Of a stretch of DNA of 64,000 nucleotides, positions 24,781-34,308 are shown piece by piece. The DNA lies in contig JAKVKC010000005.1 of NCBI GenBank assembly GCA_022486705.1, positions 1-64,000 on the forward strand. Direction: 5' to 3'. Position 1 is the first letter of the stretch; each line of letters opens with the position of its first letter. The notes under the pieces are model-generated. The model searched no databases and was not told the DNA's origin. It saw nothing but the letters and a program-made list of their open reading frames with translations. A program made the position numbers and the translations under genes. Source of the stretch: Solobacterium sp. (GTDB lineage Bacteria; Bacillota_I; Bacilli_A; Erysipelotrichales; Erysipelotrichaceae).

Positions 24781-25485
24781 CTATTCCTGATTATCAGAAG
24801 TGATCTTATCCGCACCGGAATCCTGATCTCCAATTGTATTTGTTTCATTGATCAGATCGCTGATCGTGCCGGATTCAGGGACAACTTCATTGAACAGCTG
24901 GATCTTTTCAGTTTTATAGTCCAGCGTCTTATGATTCGTATATGCCAAGGCAATCTGCTCTGCATCTGTTTCAACACTGCGGGCGATCTTCAGCATTTCA
25001 CCGGCAAGGCTGGCTGCCTGTGCCAATTCACTGATACCGCAGAAAGACACGGTATCTGTATTCAGCAGGATCAGCATCCTGGTCCCATCCTGATACATGC
25101 ATACGTGATATGTCCGCTGGATCTGTTCTGTATCGATATATGTGCCCTTCAGATCGATCGCTGCATCTTTCGCTGCACTGCTGCTCTCCGAGGACTGGTC
25201 AGGATAATACTTTGCATTGATGATCTCCGCCACATTCAGATTCATCGCAAATTTTGTTCCCTGATAAGAAAAGATATTGCCCGTCTTTGTACTGCTGTAT
25301 CTGCCGACAGATGGCTCAATATAATAGGAGTAGTACTCTTTGCTGTGATTTGCCTTGGCTGCGGTTTGGTTCAGAACGCGGGATAGAGAATCCTGTACGC
25401 TCTGTGCAAGCGTATTCTCACTGTCTGCGCAGCCAGCCGCAAAGATCAATGCAAAGCATATCACAGCTGAAGCAGTTCTCTTCAT
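24781..25485 (-). CDS. Unknown lipoprotein
   Basis: 234 aa. An N-terminal signal peptide with lipobox FAAGC (residues 15-19) predicts a lipid-anchored surface protein. The remainder is a soluble domain with a Tyr-rich segment (YYSYYIEP), a Ser-rich linker and an acidic tail; no family is recognised. It lies 16 bases after trmB on the same strand and probably shares its transcript. The AGGAGG-like site is just upstream of ATG 25485. Confidence 0.82.
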   Translation of the reverse strand: MKRTASAVICFALIFAAGCADSENTLAQSVQDSLSRVLNQTAAKANHSKEYYSYYIEPSVGRYSSTKTGNIFSYQGTKFAMNLNVAEIINAKYYPDQSSESSSAAKDAAIDLKGTYIDTEQIQRTYHVCMYQDGTRMLILLNTDTVSFCGISELAQAASLAGEMLKIARSVETDAEQIALAYTNHKTLDYKTEKIQLFNEVVPESGTISDLINETNTIGDQDSGADKITSDNQE

Positions 25486-25501
25486 AGCCTTCCTCCTGCC
25501 T

Positions 25502-26164
25502 TTATTTTAGCATTCCCTTTCTGTTCGGTGAAGCACAGAGCTGATAGATCGGCTGAGATAAGGCCATGAACTTTGCTTCATATTCCGTGATAGCATCTTC
25601 CGGATGATCTGTACGATGATAATCCACAGAGAATTCACTGAACTTGAAATCATTCTGCAGAAAGTACAGAACAGAATCCTCAAAGAGGTCCTTGTTGTCT
25701 GTCTTCATGCGTATGCATCCATTTTCACTCAGTACAGAACGATACATATCTAAGAAACGGCTCGAGCTCAGACGTTTTTTATGTGCATGCTTCTTCGGCC
25801 ATGGATCAGAAAAATTCAGGTGGATCACATCGATCTCACCATCCGCGAACCATTTCTGAAGATCTTCCGCATAGCCGCAGATCATCCGATTGTTATCAAT
25901 ATGCAGGGGTTCCTTTTCCAATGCCTTCCGCGAAGCTACCGCGGCCGCACTGTGATCCTTCTCCATTCCGATCCAGCCATCCTGCGGATACATTTCCGCC
26001 ATATGGATCAGGTAGTCTCCCTTGCCCATACCGATCTCAAGATGAAGCTGCTGACAATGGAGCAGTTCCTTCCAATGTCCCTTTTCTTCTTCCGGATCGC
26101 TATAGATATAGCTGCTGTGCTCATTCAGCCATGGTTCTGCCCATTTCTTTTTTCTCATTCTCAT
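25502..26164 (-). CDS. trmB: tRNA (guanine46-N7)-methyltransferase
   Basis: 220-aa SAM-dependent enzyme that methylates G46 in the variable loop of tRNA. TrmB family motifs are visible: the N-terminal MRMRKKKWAEPWL, the SAM-binding LEIGMGKGDYL, the VIHLNFSDPWPKKHAHKKRL block and a TEYEAKF segment near the C-terminus. In B. subtilis the orthologue also lies in the region upstream of murC and ccpA. Confidence 0.96.
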   Translation of the reverse strand: MRMRKKKWAEPWLNEHSSYIYSDPEEEKGHWKELLHCQQLHLEIGMGKGDYLIHMAEMYPQDGWIGMEKDHSAAAVASRKALEKEPLHIDNNRMICGYAEDLQKWFADGEIDVIHLNFSDPWPKKHAHKKRLSSSRFLDMYRSVLSENGCIRMKTDNKDLFEDSVLYFLQNDFKFSEFSVDYHRTDHPEDAITEYEAKFMALSQPIYQLCASPNRKGMLK

Positions 26165-26209
26165 TGAAGTACCTCTTTTGCTTCGTGATTATACCATACA
26201 GCCGGCCGC

Positions 26210-26242
26210 AAAAAAAAGATGCCCCTGCTGCAGAGCATCTTT
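26210..26242 (-). terminator. Terminator of pnp
   Basis: Minus-strand stem AAAGATGC/GCATCTTT with a 12-base loop, followed by a T run. Confidence 0.85.
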
Positions 26243-26250
26243 CATTTCAA

Positions 26251-28485
26251 TTATTCCGCATCCCTTTTCTTAAAGGAACGTCTTTCCACACTGCCGCCTT
26301 CGCGGTCATGATGGAAACTGCTGTGATCGCCGCGGGATCCATGCTGCGGTCTCATCGGTCTCTTAGGCTCAACATATCCTTCCGGCTTCGGCAGGCATTC
26401 TCTTGCCGATACCTTGACCTTGCCAGCATCATCAATCGCAATGACCTTGACATGCACAACATCGCCGACATGAAGTTCATTCTTGATATCTTCAACTCTC
26501 TCCCACTTCAGCTGAGATACGTGCAGCAATGCATCTGTACCTTCAAATAAAGTTACGAAAGCGAAGGAATCACGGACTTCAGTGACCTTTGCATCATACT
26601 CTTCACCGACCTTAGCTACACGGATCAGATCTTCGATCATCTGCTTTGCCTTATCCAGCATTGCCTGATCTGTATGATACAGGACACACTTGCCATCATC
26701 ATCAATATCGATCTTGACATCATTGCATGCTTCGATGATCTTATCGATCGTCTCACCGCCCTTGCCGATGACAACTCTGATCTTATCTGTCGGGATCATC
26801 ATCTGATCGAACTTCGGAGCCCACTTGGATACATGGTCTCTTGGCGCAGAGATAGCCGTTTCCATGTTGTCCAGGATCTGCATTCTGCCCTTATGTGCCT
26901 GAGCCAATGCTTCTCTGAGAATCTCCATAGAGATACCGGTCACCTTGATATCCATCTGCAGAGCAGTAATGCCATCACGTGTTCCGGCAACCTTAAAGTC
27001 CATATCGCCATAGTGATCTTCCATGCCCTGGATATCTGTCAGGATCGAATATGTATCGCCGACGGTGATCAGGCCCATAGCTACACCTGCTACCATTGCC
27101 TTGATCGGAACACCGGCTGCCATCAGTGACATCGTTCCGGCACATATAGAAGCCTGTGAGGAAGAACCATTGGATTCAAATACTTCAGCACATGTACGCA
27201 CTGTATATGGGAATTCTTCAATAGATGGCATGACCTGAGACAGAGCTCTTTCACCTAAGTGACCATGGCCAACTTCACGTCTTCCGACCGATCCCATTCT
27301 GCCGACTTCACCGACAGAGAATGGCGGGAAGTTGTACTGATGCATAAATGTTCTGCTTGTTTCCGGTGTCAGATCTTCAATCGTCTGCGCATCAGATAAA
27401 GGTCCCAATGTCGTAACCGATACGACCTGTGTTTCACCGCGGGTGAACATAGCAGAGCCATGGACTCTTGGCAAAAGATCGATCTGTGAGTTCAATGGAC
27501 GAAGTTCATCGAGCCCTCTGCCATCCGGTCTGACTTTATCTTCCGAGATCAGTCTTCTGACTTCTCCCGCTTCTACCTCGACGCAATACTCTTTGGCCTG
27601 ACGCATTGCCTTATCTTTGGCAGCATCATTTTCATAAGAAAGCGCACCGATCTGATCCACCATTTCCTGTGTGATCTCATCAATCTTTCCGTATCTTTCA
27701 AGTTTTCCCTTGATCGATACCGCTTCTCTGATACGCTGTGCGCCCTTGGCATCAACATACTTGATGACTTCCGGATCAATGGCATACAGGACAACTTCCA
27801 TCTTAGGCTTTGCACATGCTGCAATCACTTCTTCTTCAATTGCACAAAGTTCCTTGATCGCATCATGGCCGATCTGCAGAGCTGTCAGCATATCTTCTTC
27901 AGATACTTCCTTCGCACCTGCTTCAACCATATTGATGGCCTGTTTTGTACCAGCGACAGTTAATGAAAGATCAGCTTTCGCTGCCTGTTCAACGCTTGGG
28001 TTGATGACAAATTCTCCATCGACTCTGGCAACAATGACACCGGCAACCGGTCCATTGAAAGGAATATCGGAAACACACAGTGCTAAGGATGAGCCAAACA
28101 GAGCAGCCATCTCACTGCTGCAGTCTGGATCGCAGCTCAGTACTGTATTTACGATCTGCACTTCATTTCTGAAACCTTCCGCAAACAGCGGACGGATCGG
28201 GCGGTCGATCAGACGAGCTGTCAACGTTGCGTGCTCTGTCGGTCTGCCTTCTCTTCTTAAAAATCCGCCAGGAATCTTGCCAACTGCATACATTTTTTCA
28301 TTGTACAGTACAGTCAGCGGGAAGAAATCTGTATCCTTCGCCTGGTTTGATGCGGTTGCTGCGGATAATACAACTGTGTCATTGTAGCGGATCAATACCG
28401 ATCCGCCTGCCTGCTTGGCAATTTCGCCGTTTTCTACGGTCAGTGTTCTGCCGTGGAAATCCCAGCTCTTCTTGAACTTTTCCAT
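26251..28485 (-). CDS. pnp: Polynucleotide phosphorylase
   Basis: 3'-5' phosphorolytic exoribonuclease of RNA decay. About 744 aa from ATG 28485, which has AGAGGAA upstream; the longer frame to 28506 lacks a site. Two RNase PH domains (residues about 10-215 and 310-545) are joined by a helical linker. A KH domain (PTDKIRVVIGKGGETI) and an S1 domain (LHVSQLKWERVEDI) follow. The last 40 residues are rich in His, Arg and Lys. Confidence 0.98.
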   Translation of the reverse strand: MEKFKKSWDFHGRTLTVENGEIAKQAGGSVLIRYNDTVVLSAATASNQAKDTDFFPLTVLYNEKMYAVGKIPGGFLRREGRPTEHATLTARLIDRPIRPLFAEGFRNEVQIVNTVLSCDPDCSSEMAALFGSSLALCVSDIPFNGPVAGVIVARVDGEFVINPSVEQAAKADLSLTVAGTKQAINMVEAGAKEVSEEDMLTALQIGHDAIKELCAIEEEVIAACAKPKMEVVLYAIDPEVIKYVDAKGAQRIREAVSIKGKLERYGKIDEITQEMVDQIGALSYENDAAKDKAMRQAKEYCVEVEAGEVRRLISEDKVRPDGRGLDELRPLNSQIDLLPRVHGSAMFTRGETQVVSVTTLGPLSDAQTIEDLTPETSRTFMHQYNFPPFSVGEVGRMGSVGRREVGHGHLGERALSQVMPSIEEFPYTVRTCAEVFESNGSSSQASICAGTMSLMAAGVPIKAMVAGVAMGLITVGDTYSILTDIQGMEDHYGDMDFKVAGTRDGITALQMDIKVTGISMEILREALAQAHKGRMQILDNMETAISAPRDHVSKWAPKFDQMMIPTDKIRVVIGKGGETIDKIIEACNDVKIDIDDDGKCVLYHTDQAMLDKAKQMIEDLIRVAKVGEEYDAKVTEVRDSFAFVTLFEGTDALLHVSQLKWERVEDIKNELHVGDVVHVKVIAIDDAGKVKVSARECLPKPEGYVEPKRPMRPQHGSRGDHSSFHHDREGGSVERRSFKKRDAE

Positions 28486-28564
28486 CTTTTCCTCTAGTTC
28501 TCTCACTTTTCTCTTTTCAATTTAACTTTCAAATTGTATCACACCCATTGTCAGAATTAAATAT

Positions 28565-28584
28565 GAAAAGCCTTTCACAAGGCC
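28565..28584 (-). terminator. Terminator downstream of the superoxide reductase gene
   Basis: Minus-strand stem GCCTT/AAGGC with loop GTGA followed by TTTT. The stem is short. Confidence 0.6.
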
Positions 28585-28585
28585 C

Positions 28586-28963
28586 TCAGATCTCTGTTTT
28601 CCATAAGCCATGCTTGGTGCAGAAGGCATAGACTGCAATCACAGCTTCGCCAGGCAGAAAAGCCGCTTTCGGTTCCTCTCCAGGCTGAAACATACAGATC
28701 CGCGCGTTTTTCTCTGTTTCCAATACCATCCAGGCAATATAGTGATCCGGATCCATCGGGTGTTCATAGGAACCTGCGTAAGCAAACAGATGACCGTCTT
28801 TGCGGGCAATCACCGGCAGATGCGTATCTTCTCCATTGCCCTGTGTCTGTGCTGGCAGGACCTTCATTTCTCTTCCGCAGCACTGGGGAATATCCTCATG
28901 AATATTGCAAAGCATAACTGCTTTATAGCATTTGGGACAGTATGCAATTCTAAGATTTTTCAT
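28586..28963 (-). CDS. dfx: Desulfoferrodoxin-type superoxide reductase
   Basis: 125 aa. Superoxide reductases convert superoxide to hydrogen peroxide in anaerobes. Centre I ligands are all present at the classical positions C9, C12, C28 and C29 (rubredoxin-like iron site). Centre II ligands H48, H68, H74, C115 and H118 are also present (THLPVI, EHPMDPDHYI, FCTKHGLWK). The residue before H48, normally the catalytic Lys of the EKH motif, is Thr here, and Asp precedes it. The gene overlaps the upstream GIY-YIG gene by 4 bases. The fold and metal sites are certain by pattern; full activity is less so. Confidence 0.93.
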   Translation of the reverse strand: MKNLRIAYCPKCYKAVMLCNIHEDIPQCCGREMKVLPAQTQGNGEDTHLPVIARKDGHLFAYAGSYEHPMDPDHYIAWMVLETEKNARICMFQPGEEPKAAFLPGEAVIAVYAFCTKHGLWKTEI

Positions 28964-29214
28964 TTCTTCTGATCCATCCCTTCTATCAGTTCTATCTTTT
29001 CTTCTCTGGACATTTTTTTAATATGCCATTCTCGGCTCATTGCTTCTTCCGGTGTATCAAAAGTCTCATAATACGCGATCTTCACAGGTTTATGTGCCTT
29101 AGTATATTTCGCTCCATGCCCGCTCACATGAGCCTGAAATCTCTTTTCCAGATCATTTGTCCAGCCCGTATAATATGTGCCATCGCAGCACAGAAGTATA
29201 TATGTATAGTTCAT
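28960..29214 (-). CDS. GIY-YIG domain protein, YazA/UPF0213 family
   Basis: 84-aa single-domain GIY-YIG protein. The core motif appears as YTYILLCCDGTYYTGWT (residues 3-19), with a catalytic Arg in DLEKRFQAH and the conserved Glu in the SREWHIK segment. Small proteins of this group are widespread, and their cellular role is mostly unassigned; nuclease activity is inferred from the domain. It is translationally coupled to the superoxide reductase gene through an ATGA overlap. Confidence 0.92.
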   Translation of the reverse strand: MNYTYILLCCDGTYYTGWTNDLEKRFQAHVSGHGAKYTKAHKPVKIAYYETFDTPEEAMSREWHIKKMSREEKIELIEGMDQKK

Positions 29215-29242
29215 TTCTTTATCTTAATCCAAACGTATAAGA

Positions 29243-29266
29243 AAAGTCATCCCGAAGGACGACTTT
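29243..29266 (-). terminator. Terminator of rpsO
   Basis: Minus-strand stem AAAGTCGTCC/GGATGACTTT closed by a TTCG tetraloop, followed by TCTT. The T tract is short. Confidence 0.75.
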
Positions 29267-29277
29267 CATAATGCAGT

Positions 29278-29544
29278 TTACTTTCTTAAGCCAAGCTTGC
29301 CAACAAGATCTCTGTATCTGTTGATATCATTTCTCTTCAGATATTCAAGCATGTTCTTTCTGCGTCCGACCATCTTTAACAGACCGCGGTTGCTGGAGAA
29401 GTCCTTCTTGTTTTCCTGAATATGAACGGTAAGAAGATTGATCTGTTCTGTCAGTAATGCGACCTGTACTTCAACGGATCCTGTATCGCCTTCCTTGCGT
29501 CCGAATTCCTTGACAATTTCTGCTGCTTTTTCTTTGCTTAACAT
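29278..29544 (-). CDS. rpsO: 30S ribosomal protein S15
   Basis: 88 aa from ATG 29544, which has AGAGGAAAG upstream. It matches S15 throughout ([17 protein letters not shown], then [17 protein letters not shown]). S15 binds the central domain of 16S rRNA early in 30S assembly. The in-frame ATG at 29589 would add 15 residues but has no ribosome binding site. The leader of about 75 nt could carry an S15 autoregulatory structure; I did not fold it. Confidence 0.98.
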   Translation of the reverse strand: MLSKEKAAEIVKEFGRKEGDTGSVEVQVALLTEQINLLTVHIQENKKDFSSNRGLLKMVGRRKNMLEYLKRNDINRYRDLVGKLGLRK

Positions 29545-29624
29545 TTTTCTTTCCTCTTTCTTTTCTGTCCTTCTGAACCGAGCAGGCATCTGAGGCAGTG
29601 CGTTCCCAGTACAAAAGCTTTATA

Positions 29625-29653
29625 AGAATATCAAATATTCATGAACTTTGCAA
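29625..29653 (-). promoter_or_regulatory. Promoter of rpsO
   Basis: TTGCAA (29648-29653), 17-bp spacer, TATTCT (29625-29630) on the minus strand. The -35 lies beside the 3' end of the upstream gene. Confidence 0.65.
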
Positions 29654-29655
29654 AT

Positions 29656-30033
29656 TTATCGCAGAAAATACTGAATGATATTGACCAGTTCCCAGATCAG
29701 CCGGATCGCGCTCAGTACCGCTGCTGCGACACAGAACCAATAATACTTATCCTTTTGATTCTTCAGTTTGCAAATGCCGACAATACTGAGGATCAAAGCA
29801 CCAAGGGCTACCAATCCCATCCAGTCGATCATCCAAGCAAGGACCGTAAACAGAAGAGAATAGATGCCAAGCATGGTACGCATTGTTTCCTTCATCACTG
29901 TCTTTCGGCGCTGTTTCTTTTTCATCAGAGCATTTTCTTTTGCCTGCTGTTCCTGCAGAAGTTCCTGTTCCTGCTGGATCGCACGTTCAGAACGAGCATG
30001 GATCTTCGCTTTTTTCATACCGCTTTTTGCCAT
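29656..30033 (-). CDS. Unknown small membrane protein
   Basis: 125 aa. The first 50 residues are a charged, Gln/Glu/Lys-rich helical segment. Two or three hydrophobic helices follow (about residues 53-85 and 97-120). No family is recognised. A ribosome binding site (GAGGGAG) precedes ATG 30033. It lies 35 bases after hemW on the same strand and may belong to the fmt-lepA-hemW transcript. Confidence 0.75.
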   Translation of the reverse strand: MAKSGMKKAKIHARSERAIQQEQELLQEQQAKENALMKKKQRRKTVMKETMRTMLGIYSLLFTVLAWMIDWMGLVALGALILSIVGICKLKNQKDKYYWFCVAAAVLSAIRLIWELVNIIQYFLR

Positions 30034-30068
30034 ACATTCTCCCTCATCAGTTATTTATTCTAGCAAAA

Positions 30069-31178
30069 CTACATTAAATCTACCAGTACTGTATTGAGGA
30101 TCTCGTATCCCCTGTCACTTGCTTTCAGATACAGAGGATCTGCTTCCAGCAGTCCCTGATCGATCAGTTTTTCTGCTTTTTCACCATAAACATCCATGAT
30201 CTCTTCCTGGAATGTTTCTGCAAACAGCTTTCGCGATACCCCACACTTCAGCCGCAGTCCCATCATGATCATTTCAAACATTGCTTCTTTCCTGCTCAAG
30301 GGAATATCCTGTGTCTTCAGCGGGTCTTTGAGATACTCTGCAAGTATCCGCGTATGATCATAGCGATGCCATCCCTCTTTGCCAGATGCACCTGCGGAAA
30401 TACCGTAGAAATCCTGATAGTTCCAATATGCCTTGTTATGGATCGATTCATGATCTCCCAAAGCAAAATTAGATATCTCATACTGATGAAAGCCATACTG
30501 CGGCAATGTCTTTTCAATGCTTTCATACATATCTGCTTCAGCATCATCAGAAAGATGATGCAGATCCTTCTTGGCAAACAGTGTATGCGGTTCGATCGTC
30601 AATGAATACAGGGACAGATGGACCGGCTGCAGGGACAGTGCATCCTGTATGGACTGCGCAAGATCTGCCATTGTCTGACCAGGCAGAGAATACATCAGAT
30701 CAAGGGAAATGTTATGAATGCCGCAGCGATGCAGACGTTCTACGGTCTGATGCATCATCGGCAGATCATGATGACGTCCCATTAGTTTCAGAAGTTCAGG
30801 GTTCGATGTCTGAAAGCCAACAGAAGCACGATTGATGCCATGGGATGCCATCAGTGATGCTTTGGCATCATCCAATGTTTCGGGATTGATCTCCACTGTA
30901 TATTCTTCTGTCTCACTGCGGTATGGATCCAGCATCTTCAGCAGACGTTCCAGCTGCCGGCAGGAAAGTGAAGTCGGTGTTCCGCCGCCAAGATAGATTG
31001 TTCTTAGATGCGGATTGATCTCTTTATACTCTATTTCTTTCTGCAGAGCATCCAGCCATTGATCCGCCAGGCTTTCCTGGTAGACACAGTGTGCAAAATC
31101 ACAGTAGCTGCAGATAGTCCGACAGAAAGGCACATGAAGATACAGATACAGCGGCTTATTGTTTTGGATCATCATCAC
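30069..31178 (-). CDS. hemW: Radical SAM heme chaperone HemW
   Basis: About 369 aa. The radical-SAM motif [10 protein letters not shown] (CxxxCxxC) and the HemW-type YLHVPFC opening are present, with GGGTPT and the SVGFQT segment following. HemW-type proteins carry heme for insertion into membrane enzymes and were once misannotated as coproporphyrinogen oxidase. The start is one of GTG 31178, ATG 31175 or ATG 31172, all inside the end of lepA, with no separate ribosome binding site. Translation is therefore coupled to lepA. Confidence 0.93.
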   Translation of the reverse strand: MMMIQNNKPLYLYLHVPFCRTICSYCDFAHCVYQESLADQWLDALQKEIEYKEINPHLRTIYLGGGTPTSLSCRQLERLLKMLDPYRSETEEYTVEINPETLDDAKASLMASHGINRASVGFQTSNPELLKLMGRHHDLPMMHQTVERLHRCGIHNISLDLMYSLPGQTMADLAQSIQDALSLQPVHLSLYSLTIEPHTLFAKKDLHHLSDDAEADMYESIEKTLPQYGFHQYEISNFALGDHESIHNKAYWNYQDFYGISAGASGKEGWHRYDHTRILAEYLKDPLKTQDIPLSRKEAMFEMIMMGLRLKCGVSRKLFAETFQEEIMDVYGEKAEKLIDQGLLEADPLYLKASDRGYEILNTVLVDLM

Positions 31179-32970
31179 GTGAGAGAACAGCCATGAAAGC
31201 CTCCTGCGGAATCACCACAGAACCTACCGCCTTCATTCTCTTCTTGCCTTCTTTCTGCTTTTCAAGCAGCTTCTTTTTCCGTGAAATATCACCGCCATAG
31301 CACTTTGCCAAGACGTTCTTGCGGAGCGATTTGATATTGGTGCGGGCAATGATCTTGCCGCCGATTGCAGCCTGAATAGGAATTTCGAACTGCTGCTTTG
31401 GAATCAGTTCCTTCAGACGGATCGTGATCCCGCTTCCGCGATGATACGCATCCTGACGATGGACGATGACCGAAAGCGCATCGACCGCTTCTCCATTCAG
31501 CAGAATATCCATCCGCACAAGATCTTCCTGACGATAGCCGATGATCTCATAATCCAAGGAGGCGTATCCTTTCGTGCATGATTTCAGCTTATCAAAGAAA
31601 TCATAGATGATCTCAGACAGAGGGAGTTCGTAGATGATCTGATTCCTTCCGCCGTCAATGACTTCCATGGTCTTATAGATGCCGCGCTTATCCTGGCACA
31701 GTTCCATCACAGCTCCGATATACTCATTCGGCACCATGAGACTGGCCTTGACATATGGTTCTTCAATATGGTCGATTCTGGATGCATCCGGCATTTTGGC
31801 TGGGTTGTCGATCTCCATCATTTCACCGGAGCTCAAATACACGTGATAGATGACCGAAGGTGCCGTAGCAATCAGATCCAGATTGTATTCTCTTTCCAAG
31901 CGCTCCTGCACAACATCCATATGCAGCAGGCCCAAGAAACCGCAGCGAAAGCCAAAGCCCAATGCCTGCGATGTCTCAGGTTCATATTGCAGAGAAGCAT
32001 CATTGAGCTGCAGTTTATCCAAAGCATCATGCAGTTCCTGATATTTGGCCGCATCGCTTGGATAGAGACCGCAGTATACCATCGGGTTCATCCGCCGATA
32101 TCCTGCCAAAGGCTTGTCTGCCGGCCGTGCTGCCAAAGTGACAGTATCGCCAACTCTTACATTATGAATATCTTTGATGGATGCGGCGATCCATCCAACA
32201 TCGCCGCAGATCAGTTTATTGACTTTAACTTCTTTCGGATTCCGAATGCCTGCTTCCAGGACTTCATGTTCGGAGCCGGTCGCCATAAAACGAATGATAT
32301 CTCCTACTTTGAGCTCTCCCTGACGGATCCGTATCAAAGCAATGACACCGCGGTAAGGATCATAGAAAGAATCAAAGACAAGTGCCTGCAATGGTGCTTT
32401 CGGATCTCCCTGCGGCGATGGGATCTTCGTGACGATCTGTTCCAGAACTTCATCAACATGCAGACCGGTCCTGGCGCTGATCTCTGGTACATCGCTGCAG
32501 TCAAGCCCGATGATATCTTCAATTTCTTTCTTTGTCTCTTCCGGCTGGGCATTGTTCATGTCGATCTTATTGATGACCGGCAGGATCTCCAGATCATTAT
32601 CCAGGGCAAGATACGCATTGGCCAAAGTCTGTGCCTGTACTCCCTGCGTGCTGTCCACGACCAAGACGGCGCCTTCGCAGGCGGCCAAAGAACGCGATAC
32701 TTCATAGCTGAAATCAACATGCCCGGGAGTATCGATCAAGTTAAAGAGATATTCCTGGCCATCCTTTGCTTTATAGGACAGCTGCACCGCATTCAGCTTA
32801 ATGGTAATGCCGCGCTCTCTTTCCAGATCCATATCATCCAAAAGCTGTGCTTTCATATCACGGCTCTGCACCGTATCTGTCATTTCCAAAATACGGTCAG
32901 CTAAAGTGCTCTTGCCGTGATCAATATGTGCGATAATGCAGAAATTTCGAATATGCTTCTGATCCATCAC
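31156..32970 (-). CDS. lepA: Elongation factor 4 (LepA)
   Basis: 604-aa translational GTPase. The G1 motif AHIDHGKST lies near residues 13-21, with RGITI, DTPGH and NKID following. The LepA-specific C-terminal domain ends with [22 protein letters not shown]. LepA acts on stalled or initiating ribosomes. The gene overlaps fmt upstream by 4 bases and hemW downstream by about 20. lepA-hemW is a conserved pair. Confidence 0.98.
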   Translation of the reverse strand: MMDQKHIRNFCIIAHIDHGKSTLADRILEMTDTVQSRDMKAQLLDDMDLERERGITIKLNAVQLSYKAKDGQEYLFNLIDTPGHVDFSYEVSRSLAACEGAVLVVDSTQGVQAQTLANAYLALDNDLEILPVINKIDMNNAQPEETKKEIEDIIGLDCSDVPEISARTGLHVDEVLEQIVTKIPSPQGDPKAPLQALVFDSFYDPYRGVIALIRIRQGELKVGDIIRFMATGSEHEVLEAGIRNPKEVKVNKLICGDVGWIAASIKDIHNVRVGDTVTLAARPADKPLAGYRRMNPMVYCGLYPSDAAKYQELHDALDKLQLNDASLQYEPETSQALGFGFRCGFLGLLHMDVVQERLEREYNLDLIATAPSVIYHVYLSSGEMMEIDNPAKMPDASRIDHIEEPYVKASLMVPNEYIGAVMELCQDKRGIYKTMEVIDGGRNQIIYELPLSEIIYDFFDKLKSCTKGYASLDYEIIGYRQEDLVRMDILLNGEAVDALSVIVHRQDAYHRGSGITIRLKELIPKQQFEIPIQAAIGGKIIARTNIKSLRKNVLAKCYGGDISRKKKLLEKQKEGKKRMKAVGSVVIPQEAFMAVLSRDDDPKQ

Positions 32971-33905
32971 GCAAACACCTTTCCTATCAATTCTCTGCCG
33001 CTGCCATTTTCAAAAGCATCTGCATCCATGCGCTTCTTGCCTGCCATCTGCAGTTCATAGACCTTTAAGATCCCACCGCGGCAGCTGATCTCCATAGCGT
33101 GATCCGCAAAACCTAAAACCTTTCCGAACGGCTGTGCCACATCGCACTTTTCTTTCCGCACCCGGAAAAATTTGATCCGTATACCATCAGCAGTGCCATA
33201 GGCAATCGGCCAGTCGATCAGCCCGCGGATATGGTCATACACATGATCCACATCTTCTTCCTGGAACTTCACCTGTTCTTCTTCAGAAGAAATATTCGGT
33301 GCCAGCACAATGCCGGCTTCATCCTGCGGTATCCCCTTCAGTTCGCCTGCCAGATACTTCGGCAGCATCTCATTCATCAATGAGATGGATACTTCGATCA
33401 AGCGGGCATTCAATTCACTGAATGTTTCATCTTCGCCGATCGATACATGCCGGCACGCATAGATATCGCCCGCATCCATCGCTTTCACCATCTGCTGAAT
33501 GCATACGCCTGTCTCGCTGTCTCCATTCATGACCGCGTGCTGGATCGGTGCTCCCCCGCGATATTTCGGCAGCAGCGAAGGATGAATATTCAGACATCCC
33601 AGAGATGGGATGCTTAAAATGGAACTTGGTATGAACTGACCGTAAGCGCAGGTCAGGATCAGATCCGGCTCATAATTCTGAATCTCTTCTTTGATCAGGG
33701 ACAGTTTTTCCGGCTGCAGGCATGGTATGCCATTTTCAATGCACAGCTGATGCACCGGCGTCGCTGTGATCACATGTTTTCTCCCGGTCGGACGATCCGG
33801 CTGAGACACCGCTGCCACAATATTGTATTTTTCTTCAATGAGCGCTTTTAAGATCCTCATGCCAAATTCAGGCGTTCCAAAGAAGATGATTTTTGCATTG
33901 TTCAT
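32967..33905 (-). CDS. fmt: Methionyl-tRNA formyltransferase
   Basis: 312-aa enzyme that formylates initiator Met-tRNA using 10-formyl-THF. The formyl-THF-binding [21 protein letters not shown] segment is intact; the catalytic Asn, His and later Asp of the family are present. In many Bacillota fmt lies next to def and priA. Here it heads the fmt-lepA-hemW operon instead, and the priA cluster at the right end lacks it. A minus-strand -10 TATAAT lies about 25 bases upstream. Confidence 0.97.
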   Translation of the reverse strand: MNNAKIIFFGTPEFGMRILKALIEEKYNIVAAVSQPDRPTGRKHVITATPVHQLCIENGIPCLQPEKLSLIKEEIQNYEPDLILTCAYGQFIPSSILSIPSLGCLNIHPSLLPKYRGGAPIQHAVMNGDSETGVCIQQMVKAMDAGDIYACRHVSIGEDETFSELNARLIEVSISLMNEMLPKYLAGELKGIPQDEAGIVLAPNISSEEEQVKFQEEDVDHVYDHIRGLIDWPIAYGTADGIRIKFFRVRKEKCDVAQPFGKVLGFADHAMEISCRGGILKVYELQMAGKKRMDADAFENGSGRELIGKVFA

Positions 33906-33955
33906 AATGATGACCTCCTAACGGGGATATTATACAGTATTTACTGCACTTTTCA

Positions 33956-33984
33956 TTGCAATTTAAAACAGCGTTTGATATAAT
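33956..33984 (+). promoter_or_regulatory. Promoter of rpsT
   Basis: TTGCAA (33956-33961), 17-bp spacer, perfect TATAAT (33979-33984). TTGCAA is its own reverse complement, so this -35 also faces the divergent fmt promoter. Confidence 0.85.
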
Positions 33985-34018
33985 TTCTACTGCTGAAGAA
34001 GACAGGAGGTGTACCCAC

Positions 34019-34282
34019 ATGGCAAATATTAAGTCACAGAAGAAGCGTGCATTGACAAACCTTAAGAGACAGAATGCCAAGGCCGGTGAAAAGAGTGAGC
34101 TCAAGACAGCAATCAAGAAGGTTCTTACTGCTGTTGAAGCAAATGACAAAGACGCGGCTGTTAAAGCATATAACGAAGCGAACAAAGCTTTGGATAAAGC
34201 ACTCGTGAACAGCATTAAAAAGAAGAACTATGTTGCTCGTCAGAAGTCGAGACTTGCGCTAGCTGTTAATTCTATTAAGTAA
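34019..34282 (+). CDS. rpsT: 30S ribosomal protein S20
   Basis: 87-aa basic helical protein that binds the 5' domain of 16S rRNA. It starts MANIKSQKKR and is Lys/Ala-rich throughout, as S20 is. AGGAGG precedes ATG 34019. The longer open frame begins inside the promoter and is not used. It is transcribed alone and ends at a strong bidirectional terminator. Confidence 0.97.
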   Translation: MANIKSQKKRALTNLKRQNAKAGEKSELKTAIKKVLTAVEANDKDAAVKAYNEANKALDKALVNSIKKKNYVARQKSRLALAVNSIK

Positions 34283-34308
34283 AAAAAACGTGTTTCACGT
34301 TTTTTTTA
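34281..34308. terminator. Bidirectional terminator between rpsT and trmK
   Basis: 12-bp stem AAAAAAAACGTG/CACGTTTTTTTT with loop TTT. T tracts on both strands serve both convergent genes. Confidence 0.92.

Noticed and set aside
29545-29589. 15-residue extension of S15
   Set aside because: In frame but without a ribosome binding site, while ATG 29544 has AGAGGAAAG and gives the standard S15 N-terminus.
31768-32904. 378-codon open frame on the plus strand
   Set aside because: It lies wholly antisense to lepA, which is fully conserved on the minus strand; the frame is a codon-bias shadow.
33956-34018. N-terminal extension of S20
   Set aside because: This segment contains the rpsT promoter (TTGCAA-N17-TATAAT), so it is not transcribed in full; ATG 34019 has AGGAGG.
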